Below, in pieces: positions 14,522 to 21,526 of a DNA stretch of 33,625 nt (position 1 is its first letter; each line of letters starts with the position of its first letter). A program made the position numbers and the translations under genes. A model generated the notes under the pieces. That model worked only from the letters and a program-made list of their open reading frames with translations. It was not told the origin of the DNA and did not search any database. The DNA comes from Flavipsychrobacter sp. (GTDB lineage: Bacteria > Bacteroidota > Bacteroidia > Chitinophagales > Chitinophagaceae), in contig JAOQAP010000139.1 of assembly GCA_025963465.1 (NCBI GenBank), forward strand, positions 1 through 33,625. Direction: 5' to 3'.

Positions 14522-15133
14522 ATGAAACGTTTTTTCCAGAAGGGGCTTATAGAGGCAGGATGCGATGAAGCAGGGCGGGGTTGCCTTGCAGGCCCTGTAT
14601 TTGCCGCTGCTGTGATATTGCCACCTAAATTCTCCCACCCTTTGCTCAACGATAGTAAGCAGGTAACAGAAGAGGATCGCAACAAGCTTCGCCCCATAAT
14701 AGAAAGGAAAGCTTTGGCATGGGCGGTAGCAATGGTAGACCATGAAGAAATAGACCGTATCAACATTCTTAAAGCATCATTTAAGGCCATGCACCTGGCT
14801 ATAGACCAGCTGCAGCAAAAGCCCGACCTGTTGCTGATAGACGGCCATATGTTTTCCCCTTACTTCGGTATTGTTCACCAGTGCGTAATAGGTGGCGATG
14901 CTATTTATTCGGCTATAGCTGCTGCAAGTATATTGGCCAAGACGCACAGGGATGAGTACATGCAACGTCTTCATGCCGAATTTCCGCATTACGGCTGGAA
15001 TGAAAATAAAGGTTACGGTACTGTAGTGCACAGGAAAGGGATCAACGATAACGGTATCTCTCCGTATCACCGTAAGACCTTCGGTATCTGTAAAGAATTT
15101 GCAGAAAAAGAAGCTGAAACTACTACTGTTTAG
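14522..15133 (+). CDS. rnhB: Ribonuclease HII
   Basis: Removes ribonucleotides from DNA and RNA from RNA-DNA hybrids. The active-site motif AGCDEAGRGCLAGP (Asp and Glu in DEAGRG) begins at residue 13, followed by NDSKQVTEEDRNKL, LLIDGH with a third acidic residue, and the C-terminal GWNENKGYGTVVHRKGI. Length (203) and the HII-type motifs separate it from HIII. The start ATG at 14522 gives the normal short N-terminus. It is divergent from the permease gene and converges, eight bases apart, with the small lipoprotein gene. Confidence 0.97.
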   Translation: MKRFFQKGLIEAGCDEAGRGCLAGPVFAAAVILPPKFSHPLLNDSKQVTEEDRNKLRPIIERKALAWAVAMVDHEEIDRINILKASFKAMHLAIDQLQQKPDLLLIDGHMFSPYFGIVHQCVIGGDAIYSAIAAASILAKTHRDEYMQRLHAEFPHYGWNENKGYGTVVHRKGINDNGISPYHRKTFGICKEFAEKEAETTTV

Positions 15134-15141
15134 CCGGCAGG

Positions 15142-15498
15142 TCATTTTTGTTTCGTCACACTTACTATCACATCAGACTCTTCTTTTGCCCGCTCTACCA
15201 GCACTGGCGTATGTGTGCTTAGTGATTCTTTGAGCAATATCATGTACTCAGGGTTAGCATTATTAGGCAGTTTATAAAACCTTGCAGATTGAAGGAACGA
15301 CACCCTTACAAAAGCATCCCCTTTATTCTCTGGCCGTATAGCTGCCACGGTCATAGCATGTACTACACCCTTCTTTTTTGCTTTTTTACCTTTTGCCAGC
15401 GCACACGAATGTAGCGACAGGCACAAAAGTAATAAGCTCAACAGGCGAAGAACGCGTGTTGAGCTTAAATATGATGTATTAGTATTGTTTATGGACAT
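15142..15498 (-). CDS. Small lipoprotein resembling the propeptide of the adjacent glutaminase
   Basis: A 118-residue exported protein with a hydrophobic signal segment (RVLRLLSLLLLCLSLHSC) and a probable lipobox Cys32, then a basic patch (KGKKAKKKG). Residues 46-115 can be aligned by eye with residues 62-125 of the upstream glutaminase-like protein: the pattern V-x-x-I-R...G-D, a V/I-x-F-x-Q/N segment, a helix (YMILLKESL versus LLANLQTAF) and a final strand (VIVSV versus VIQMA). The genes overlap by 10 bases, so both are made together. It could be a trans-acting inhibitor, chaperone or immunity partner; this is inference. I know of no named family for it. Confidence 0.75.
   Translation of the reverse strand: MSINNTNTSYLSSTRVLRLLSLLLLCLSLHSCALAKGKKAKKKGVVHAMTVAAIRPENKGDAFVRVSFLQSARFYKLPNNANPEYMILLKESLSTHTPVLVERAKEESDVIVSVTKQK
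15433..15467. repeat. 11-base inverted repeat early in the small lipoprotein gene
   Basis: TAAGCTCAACA (15433-15443) and TGTTGAGCTTA (15457-15467) are perfect inverted arms around a 13-base loop. It begins 32 bases after the start codon of the small lipoprotein gene on the minus strand and could tune translation between the two genes, or be chance. Confidence 0.45.
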
Positions 15499-16571
15499 GT
15501 TTTTAACGGGCTGTAGCTTACCATGGTACTGTTAGTGCTCAGATACAACGGGTCAGTATCAAATGAATAGCCTGTTCCATCTGCAGGTGTGTAAGATGCT
15601 GTTGGCTGTATATTGATCATACTTACGTGGGGTACATCGCCTGTTGGTACACATGCCGGGTTTTCCTGGGCATGCAGCCACGTAGCTAATAATACAGGTT
15701 GGTCGAACATGGCAGCGTCAAACACATAAGCCTTTGTGCCTGATGGCGTTTTTACATTTACTATTGGTGCCACATGGTACCACCAGTTCACACAGCAGCC
15801 GCCCCATTTCTGTGCCTGCACACAAAGCTCATCATTGCCTGCATTGGCAAAGCTGAATATTTTGTGGGTAGCATAGTGGTATTTGTTATTGATGATCCAG
15901 CACATCTTGTGTGCCCTGGCATAGCAGCCATCTTGGCAATACTGGAAAGAGATACATTGGTCTATGCCGTAAGGGCCTGCAAGGGCGCATGCCTGGTGTG
16001 TTATAAAGTCAAACATCAGCTGTGCGGTGGCCATATCAGGTATTACACTGGTAAGGCTATCCGTAGTGGTATTAAGCATCGCAGCAGCCGGCAGGTCATT
16101 CACCACTTTATCTGTCATGTGTTCAAGATCTACAGTTATTGCAGTGGTCTTGTCAGTGGTAGTTACGCTTTTTGAAATCCCTTTTTGTGCCGCAGTGGCC
16201 ATCTGTATTACTTTGCCCTGCCATGGATCAAAGGTTACCTGTATTGTCTTCTTTCCTTCAAAAGCTGTTTGAAGGTTGGCGAGTAGTGTTGCGTCAGTTA
16301 CGCTGAAAACTTCTGCCAGCTGGTTGAACATGATCTTCGAAACAGTTCCGTCGCCCGATTTGCGGATCTTTGCAATTGTTACCGTTTGCGTCAGTGTCCT
16401 GGTTTGTGGTGTCGTTGTTTTTACAGATGCTGCATCCGTTGTTTGTGCAGTGCTATTCGTAGTCGTCTTGCTTTTATTGCACGAATTAGACAGGGCCAAT
16501 GTGCCCGCAATGACCAGTGAATAGAATAACGTTGTCAGCAGTACCTGCTTACCTGTTCTGATTTTTTTCAT
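15489..16571 (-). CDS. Protein-glutaminase-like deamidase lipoprotein
   Basis: A 360-residue exported protein with signal peptide and lipobox LSNSC (Cys31), a Thr/Ser-rich linker, a propeptide-like region (about 60-130) and a C-terminal papain-like catalytic domain. The catalytic set fits protein-glutaminase of Chryseobacterium: Cys216 in DGCYARAHKM, His266 in WWYHVAPIV, and Asp285 in YVFDAAMFDQP. That enzyme deamidates glutamine side chains in proteins to glutamate and is held inactive by its propeptide. The domain is rich in further cysteines (for example QACALA, DQCISFQYCQ, GGCCVNW), suggesting disulfides. As a lipoprotein it would be tethered at the envelope rather than freely secreted. 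Substrates are unknown. A small propeptide-like lipoprotein gene follows with a 10-base overlap. Confidence 0.85.
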   Translation of the reverse strand: MKKIRTGKQVLLTTLFYSLVIAGTLALSNSCNKSKTTTNSTAQTTDAASVKTTTPQTRTLTQTVTIAKIRKSGDGTVSKIMFNQLAEVFSVTDATLLANLQTAFEGKKTIQVTFDPWQGKVIQMATAAQKGISKSVTTTDKTTAITVDLEHMTDKVVNDLPAAAMLNTTTDSLTSVIPDMATAQLMFDFITHQACALAGPYGIDQCISFQYCQDGCYARAHKMCWIINNKYHYATHKIFSFANAGNDELCVQAQKWGGCCVNWWYHVAPIVNVKTPSGTKAYVFDAAMFDQPVLLATWLHAQENPACVPTGDVPHVSMINIQPTASYTPADGTGYSFDTDPLYLSTNSTMVSYSPLKTCP

Positions 16572-16711
16572 TACACTCTTTTATTGGAATGATATCACGC
16601 GCTCCTGCCTTTCACAATACAAACAATACCCGCGCTCACACAAAGTACATATTTTATTATAGTTAGCCAAAATTAATGTTTGATGGGTGCCTTGCCTTAA
16701 TTTTTCAGTTA

Positions 16712-16740
16712 TTTGATCAATAAGATATTCCCTATCTTGG
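16712..16740 (+). promoter_or_regulatory. Probable promoter of csaA
   Basis: TTTG (16712-16715), a 17-base spacer and TATCTTGG (16733-16740), one base off TAnnTTTG. The csaA ATG begins only 4 bases later, so the transcript may be leaderless. Confidence 0.45.
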
Positions 16741-16744
16741 GGTA

Positions 16745-17077
16745 ATGATCACATATCCTGACTTTGAAAAAGTGGACATTAGAGTTGGCTGCATCTTAAG
16801 CGTTGAGGATTTCCCTCAGGCGCGAAAACCAGCCTATAAATTAACAATTGACTTTGGTACAGAAATAGGAATAAAAAGGTCTTCTGCCCAGGTTGTAACG
16901 CGTCATAACAAAGAAGAACTCACCGGCAGCTTAGTGCTCGCGGTCGTAAACTTCCCAACGAAACAGATCGGCCCGTTCATGTCAGAAGTACTGACATTAG
17001 GTGTTGCTGATGAAAATGGTGATGTAGTACTGATCAGGCCGGCTATGGAAGTGCCACTTGGTAGCCGGATGTTTTAA
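16745..17077 (+). CDS. csaA: CsaA-like tRNA-binding / chaperone protein
   Basis: A 110-residue tRNA-binding OB-fold protein. The family signature is clear: FEKVDIRVGCILSVEDFPQARKPAYKL, SSAQVV, NFPTKQIGPFMSEVLTLG and the C-terminal VPLGSRMF. CsaA proteins act as dimers, bind tRNA and have been linked to chaperone activity and export. The start is the ATG at 16745, next to a -7-like box. It stands alone between the glutaminase operon and a T9SS cargo gene. Confidence 0.95.
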   Translation: MITYPDFEKVDIRVGCILSVEDFPQARKPAYKLTIDFGTEIGIKRSSAQVVTRHNKEELTGSLVLAVVNFPTKQIGPFMSEVLTLGVADENGDVVLIRPAMEVPLGSRMF

Positions 17078-17198
17078 TAACAAAATTCAAACCAGGTCAC
17101 TGCCTTTTTGATGTAGTGTTAATATCATTTTATTAGAAAATATTAAATAATAGTCTTAGCTTTCCATTAATAATACTGCTCACTTTTCAATTTCAGAG

Positions 17199-18671
17199 AT
17201 GAAACGATTACTTATGCTGGTTAGCGCTGCGTTGTGTATGAACGCTGCTTTAGCCCAACATGCAAAACCTGCTTTACATTCGCTGACGCATACTCATATG
17301 CTTTCTGCATTATTGGGTCAGGGTAGCGCCACCGCTTCTGCGGCTAAAACTACCGGAGGTGTTCCTATGTCAAGGGTTATTGCGCAGAGCACCTGGGACA
17401 ATACGCTTTTTTCTTTATCCGATTCTGTTAAGCTTGGATACAGTAGTGGTAGTCACTATTCCATTTACGATTACAATTCCATGCTTTATCCGTACAACTA
17501 CCAGTATAATGCAACTCCTGTTTTTAATAATGGCGAAGGGATTTTTGGTAAGCCACAGGCATTGTATGACACTTTCAACCGCTGGACGATAAACCCCAAC
17601 ACATTGACATATGGCTTCTACGAAACAGCCTATGCCACTTATAATGCAAACACATGCCTCACCAGCTACCTTGATCTTTTTGCAGACTCTGTCTTTAATC
17701 CCAATATGCGTTATGACAATAAGTTCAACGCTGCGAAAAATATTGATACCGGCTACGCATATATCTGGAAGGGTGGTGTAGCAAAAAATACATTCAGGCA
17801 GTTTTATACTTATAATACAGCCGGCAAGCTTACAGGAGATACGACCTACGAGCTTCATCTTGGCGTATGGCGCATGGCGGCAAAGACTGCTTATACTTAT
17901 AACACATCGAACGATCTTACACAGATAGATAACTATGCAAATACTACTGATACCAGCTTCCTCTTACCATTGGTAGAAAAATATAAGTACACCAATACCT
18001 ATGATGCCAGCCATAGATTGCTTACCATAGCCAGCAGTTTTTACGATGGCACCACACTGGCTCCATATATCATAGATACATTTGCTTACACTGGTACTGC
18101 GCCTTATCACAGTACATGGAAAGAGCACCAGTGGGATCCTATTAACGGTTATTGGGCACCCATGTTCTTTATGCACAAAGTGATCAATACTACTACGTCA
18201 TTGCCTGATACTGTTTTTATTGATGGATTCGATAGTTTGTTAAATTCATGGATACCGCAATCAAAGTATGTAATGACTTACAATACAGACAAAAATCCCA
18301 TAAAACTATTCGACTACGAATATGATTTCACAGCTTTCCCTGCCACACCTGATTTTATTACTACCTACTATTACGGCGCTTACACAAACACCGCCGGTAC
18401 AAATAACATTGTAAAAACAGCAGATAATTTAAAGATATTTCCAAACCCCGCTTCCGGCGATATTACCATATCAGGCCTTGATGTTTCTGTTAATGCCCCT
18501 GTTGTCATATCGCTGATGAATGTAAGCGGGCAAGTAGTTAGCCGCACTGGTATGCAATGGCAGAACGAAGCTCATGTATCTATGCGTGAGCTAACGCCCG
18601 GAGTATACTGGGTTGTAGTGCATGATGGTGACGGCAATATATATGGCCGTCGGTCCGTAGTGCGCCAATAG
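17199..18671 (+). CDS. Secreted protein with T9SS C-terminal sorting domain
   Basis: A 490-residue exported protein. A signal peptide (MKRLLMLVSAALCMNAALAQ) is followed by an aromatic and Thr/Asn-rich body with loosely repeating YTYNT-like units (FYTYNTAGKLTGDTTY, AYTYNTSNDLTQIDNY, YKYTNTYDASHRLL), which recalls YD-type beta repeats. The last 80 residues are a type A T9SS sorting domain: LKIFPNPASGDITISGL, the middle strand VVISLMNVSGQVV and LTPGVYWVVVHDGDG ending in RRSVVRQ. It should cross the outer membrane by type IX secretion and stay surface-bound or be released. No enzymatic motif is recognised. The gene is monocistronic or followed by fdhD after 25 bases. Confidence 0.9.
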   Translation: MKRLLMLVSAALCMNAALAQHAKPALHSLTHTHMLSALLGQGSATASAAKTTGGVPMSRVIAQSTWDNTLFSLSDSVKLGYSSGSHYSIYDYNSMLYPYNYQYNATPVFNNGEGIFGKPQALYDTFNRWTINPNTLTYGFYETAYATYNANTCLTSYLDLFADSVFNPNMRYDNKFNAAKNIDTGYAYIWKGGVAKNTFRQFYTYNTAGKLTGDTTYELHLGVWRMAAKTAYTYNTSNDLTQIDNYANTTDTSFLLPLVEKYKYTNTYDASHRLLTIASSFYDGTTLAPYIIDTFAYTGTAPYHSTWKEHQWDPINGYWAPMFFMHKVINTTTSLPDTVFIDGFDSLLNSWIPQSKYVMTYNTDKNPIKLFDYEYDFTAFPATPDFITTYYYGAYTNTAGTNNIVKTADNLKIFPNPASGDITISGLDVSVNAPVVISLMNVSGQVVSRTGMQWQNEAHVSMRELTPGVYWVVVHDGDGNIYGRRSVVRQ

Positions 18672-18685
18672 TACTATAATAATCG

Positions 18686-18693
18686 TATTTTTG
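18686..18693 (+). promoter_or_regulatory. -7 box immediately before fdhD
   Basis: TATTTTTG matches TAnnTTTG exactly and ends 3 bases before the fdhD ATG at 18697. The upstream TTG at 18691 is part of this box, which argues for the ATG as start. No -33 element is evident. Confidence 0.45.
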
Positions 18694-18696
18694 AGC

Positions 18697-19530
18697 ATGG
18701 TCAGGTCCTCCATCGCTAATGTCCCTATAAAGAAAGTTACAGCGTCTGACATCATTGATACCAATGATGTGCTTGCTGCTGAGGAGCCTATGGAGATAAG
18801 GCTGGATTACCGTTCTTCCGGAAAGCGAATAGTGAAAAGCATATCTGTCACCATGCGTACTCCCGGCCACGATTTTGATCTGGCTACCGGCTTTCTTTAC
18901 ACAGAAGGTATTATCACGTCAGCTGCTGATATTGTTTCGGTAAAACATGCTTCTGAACAGAACGATAATGTAGTACAGGTAACATTGAACGATACGGTAC
19001 AACCTGACATCAGCCGCCTGGAACGTAATTTTTATACTACCTCCAGTTGTGGTGTTTGCGGCAAAGCATCGATCGAAGCTGTATTCGCAGCCTGCAATAT
19101 TCTCGATATAAAAGATGAGTTACGCTTTATCGCAGCTACCATATATACATTACCCGATATCCTTCGCGCCCACCAGGATGTATTTCAGCATACCGGCGGA
19201 CTTCATGCATGTGCATTGTTTGACACCGCAGGTAGCCTTGTCCTCACCCGCGAAGATGTAGGTCGGCACAATGCGCTCGATAAGCTGATCGGTGAGGCGC
19301 TTCATAAGAATATGCTGCCGTTGAACAGCCATTTATTATTGCTCAGCGGGCGTGCCAGTTTCGAGTTGTTACAAAAAGCTGCTATGGCAGGCATCAAAAT
19401 GGTCGCTGCAGTAGGTGCTCCATCCAGCCTTGCTGTTCAGATGGCAGAAGAATGGGGTATTACGCTCATTGGCTTCCTGCGTGGTGAGCGGTTCAATATT
19501 TATTCTGCACCGGAAAGGGTCGTCATGTGA
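18697..19530 (+). CDS. fdhD: Formate dehydrogenase accessory sulfurtransferase FdhD
   Basis: FdhD passes sulfur from a cysteine desulfurase to the molybdenum cofactor of formate dehydrogenase-type enzymes, which is needed for their activity. The key Cys-x-x-Cys loop is present in TTSSCGVCGKASIEA, after the N-terminal RLDYRS and DFDLATGFLYTEGII segments; the conserved LTREDVGRHNALDKLIG and LSGRASFELLQKAAMAG follow. Met at 18697 is chosen over the TTG at 18691. The gene precedes a DUF7009-type gene, a cyclase and an FdhF/YdeP enzyme on the same strand, so its client is probably that enzyme. Confidence 0.96.
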   Translation: MVRSSIANVPIKKVTASDIIDTNDVLAAEEPMEIRLDYRSSGKRIVKSISVTMRTPGHDFDLATGFLYTEGIITSAADIVSVKHASEQNDNVVQVTLNDTVQPDISRLERNFYTTSSCGVCGKASIEAVFAACNILDIKDELRFIAATIYTLPDILRAHQDVFQHTGGLHACALFDTAGSLVLTREDVGRHNALDKLIGEALHKNMLPLNSHLLLLSGRASFELLQKAAMAGIKMVAAVGAPSSLAVQMAEEWGITLIGFLRGERFNIYSAPERVVM

Positions 19531-19536
19531 TCCAAT

Positions 19537-19562
19537 AGCCCCGTCCTTTAGGGCGGCGGGCT
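19537..19562. repeat. GC-rich palindromic repeat after fdhD
   Basis: AGCCCCGTCCTTTAGGGCGG continuing CGGGCT forms an imperfect hairpin seven bases after the fdhD stop. It is of the CCCGTCCTTTAGGGCGG palindromic repeat type and may end or stabilise the fdhD message. Confidence 0.6.
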
Positions 19563-19632
19563 GAAATAAATAATACAGGCTTTAGCCAAAATTACCCGAA
19601 CTGCCGTGTTTCCTTACGTTTCAAAAAACCGT

Positions 19633-19640
19633 TAACTTTG
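19633..19640 (+). promoter_or_regulatory. -7 box of the DUF7009-type gene
   Basis: TAACTTTG matches TAnnTTTG exactly; TTTC lies 20 bases upstream as a weak -33 element. The ATG starts 5 bases after the box, so a leaderless mRNA is possible. Confidence 0.5.
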
Positions 19641-19645
19641 ACATT

Positions 19646-20017
19646 ATGAAGATCCGTATAAAAGGCAACTCTATCCGGGTGCGTCTTTCCCGTCCCGAGG
19701 TAGATCAGTTTGGCGCAGAAGGTTACCTGGAAGAAAGAACAGAATTCGGTACCAATGCATTTACATATGCATTGCAAACCATGCCGGACGGCACTGGTCT
19801 TTCTGCTTCTTTTGCAGAGGGCAAGATCACCATGCATGTACCAGCTTCATTAACGCGCGAATGGGTAACAACAGAAACCGTAGGCTATAATAATAACATG
19901 GAGATCGGCAACGGAGACCAACTGTTTCTCCTGCTCGAAAAAGATTTTAAATGTATCGATGCGCCTGCTTACGAAGATCAGTCAGATAATTACGAACACC
20001 CGAAGACTACCTGCTAG
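19646..20017 (+). CDS. DUF7009-like conserved protein
   Basis: A 123-residue protein starting MKIRIKGNSIRVRLSRPEVDQF and ending with an acidic, Cys-containing tail (EDQSDNYEHPKTTC). I recognise it as similar to a conserved Bacteroidota hypothetical (DUF7009-type) by its start and tail; its function is unknown. It has no signal peptide or membrane segment. Strand-rich N-terminus and the position between fdhD and the FdhF/YdeP gene hint at a role near molybdoenzyme maturation, which is guesswork from context. It has its own -7 box. Confidence 0.8.
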   Translation: MKIRIKGNSIRVRLSRPEVDQFGAEGYLEERTEFGTNAFTYALQTMPDGTGLSASFAEGKITMHVPASLTREWVTTETVGYNNNMEIGNGDQLFLLLEKDFKCIDAPAYEDQSDNYEHPKTTC

Positions 20018-20036
20018 ATATAGTTTGTTGCTTACA

Positions 20037-20068
20037 TTTGTGCAATTGCGTATGTGTTCCTATCTTGG
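20037..20068 (+). promoter_or_regulatory. Promoter of the adenylate cyclase gene
   Basis: TTTG (20037-20040), a 20-base spacer and TATCTTGG (20061-20068), one base off consensus. It lies inside the longest open frame but just before the ATG at 20078, supporting that ATG as start. Confidence 0.6.
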
Positions 20069-20077
20069 CAAAACAAT

Positions 20078-21391
20078 ATGCCCGGTCTGCAGCTAAAAAA
20101 CTTCTTTGTCAACAACCCCTTAGGGCGGCTGCTGATGCGCATATTCATTCATTTCGATACAGTTCCTGCAGCTATCAGGGTAGAGCATTACAGGTTTTAC
20201 ATTATCTCAAATATCGCTTACACTGTTGGTTGGGGTATACACCTCGATTGGTTTTTTGTATTCCTGTGCATGGGGCAATACCGCATGGCCGCTATACAGG
20301 TAGTAAGTATTACTGCTCACGTCTGTGCTATCATACTCAATCGTAAAGGGCGGCACCAGGCAGCTATGATGATCGGCATGCTGGAGGTTGTTGGTCACCA
20401 GGTACTGGCTGTATACCTGTTAGGGTGGGATGCAGGTTTTCAGTACATCATACCCGCTATAGCAGTATTCCCTTTCTTAAAGCATGATGGTAGCCTTATT
20501 ATCAAATCCTTACTGGTCTTGTGTTGCATGTCCAGTTTCCTGTATCTCGAGGTGTTCTTTAAACATGCCGTTCCCGTATACACATTAAGTCATGCGGCTA
20601 TCAATGGTTTTAATTACTCGAACATTATTTTCTGTTTCATATTTCTAGCTACATGGGGTGTCTTCATCACCATCGCCATACATCGCAGCGAGGCTATATT
20701 GGTGGAAGAAAAAAAGCGTTCCGATGATCTGTTACTTAATATTCTTCCCGCAGAAGTTGCTGAAGAGCTCAAAGAAAAAGGATCGGCTGCAGCCAAATAC
20801 TTCGACAACGTCACGGTCATGTTCACCGACTTTGTCAATTTCACAAATGTCAGCGAGCGCATGGCTCCGCAGCAACTGATAGATGAGCTCGACACCTGCT
20901 TCAAAGCATTCGATGGCATTATTGGCAAATACATGATCGAAAAGATAAAAACGATCGGAGATGCCTACCTGGCTGTAGCCGGCCTGCCCAAAGCTGACGA
21001 TCTGCATGCAGTGCATACCATCAGGGCTGCTATGGAGATCAATGAATTCATCAATACCCGCAGGAAAGTAATGGGCGACAATGCCTTTGAGATACGTATA
21101 GGTATACATACAGGTAGTGTTGTTGCCGGTATTGTTGGTGTTAAAAAATTCGCTTACGATATATGGGGCGATACGGTAAACGTAGCCGCAAGAATGGAGC
21201 AGAATTCCGAAAAAGGCAGGGTAAATATATCCGGTGCGACATTTGAACTGGTCAGAAACCGTTTTAACTGCGAATACCGCGGCAAAATAATCGCCAAGAA
21301 CAAAGGTGAGCTGGATATGTACTTTGTCAACGAAGAAATAACCGAATTACTGCTCGACTTACACTATCCCCAACCAGCCTTTAAAGCATAA
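20078..21391 (+). CDS. Membrane-bound class III adenylate cyclase
   Basis: Makes cAMP from ATP. Roughly six hydrophobic helices fill the first 200 residues, followed by a coiled linker (EEKKRSDDLLLNILPAEVAEELKEKG, residues about 210-235) of the kind that joins sensors to cyclase domains. The catalytic domain has the metal-binding VMFTDFVNFT, the substrate Lys in KIKTIGDAYLA, and DIWGDTVNVAARME with the second base-recognising Asp; the Lys/Asp pair favours adenine over guanine. The ATG at 20078 is chosen because a promoter overlaps the upstream GTG at 20054. The signal sensed is unknown. The gene is preceded by the DUF7009-type gene. Confidence 0.92.
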   Translation: MPGLQLKNFFVNNPLGRLLMRIFIHFDTVPAAIRVEHYRFYIISNIAYTVGWGIHLDWFFVFLCMGQYRMAAIQVVSITAHVCAIILNRKGRHQAAMMIGMLEVVGHQVLAVYLLGWDAGFQYIIPAIAVFPFLKHDGSLIIKSLLVLCCMSSFLYLEVFFKHAVPVYTLSHAAINGFNYSNIIFCFIFLATWGVFITIAIHRSEAILVEEKKRSDDLLLNILPAEVAEELKEKGSAAAKYFDNVTVMFTDFVNFTNVSERMAPQQLIDELDTCFKAFDGIIGKYMIEKIKTIGDAYLAVAGLPKADDLHAVHTIRAAMEINEFINTRRKVMGDNAFEIRIGIHTGSVVAGIVGVKKFAYDIWGDTVNVAARMEQNSEKGRVNISGATFELVRNRFNCEYRGKIIAKNKGELDMYFVNEEITELLLDLHYPQPAFKA

Positions 21392-21442
21392 TATGGCCCA
21401 GGTACACTACTCCTTAGCGGTCTTAAACTAAACATGGGAACT

Positions 21443-21467
21443 GCGTCTTTGCGCCTTTGCGAGAGAT
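21443..21467. repeat. CTTTGCGCCTTTGCGAGAGA-type repeat
   Basis: GCGTCTTTGCGCCTTTGCGA is made of three near-identical GCGTCTTT/GCGCCTTT units. It belongs to the simple interspersed repeat type seen across the window and lies in the leader region before the FdhF/YdeP gene. Confidence 0.65.
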
Positions 21468-21497
21468 ATCTTCCCGCCCTTTTTGCCCCATAATTGT

Positions 21498-21505
21498 TAT
21501 ATTTG
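21498..21505 (+). promoter_or_regulatory. -7 box of the FdhF/YdeP gene
   Basis: TATATTTG matches TAnnTTTG exactly, 21 bases before the ATG at 21527. A TTTG at 21482 is only 12 bases upstream, shorter than the usual spacing. Confidence 0.45.
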
Positions 21506-21526
21506 TATCTGCCTATTTCAGTTATT

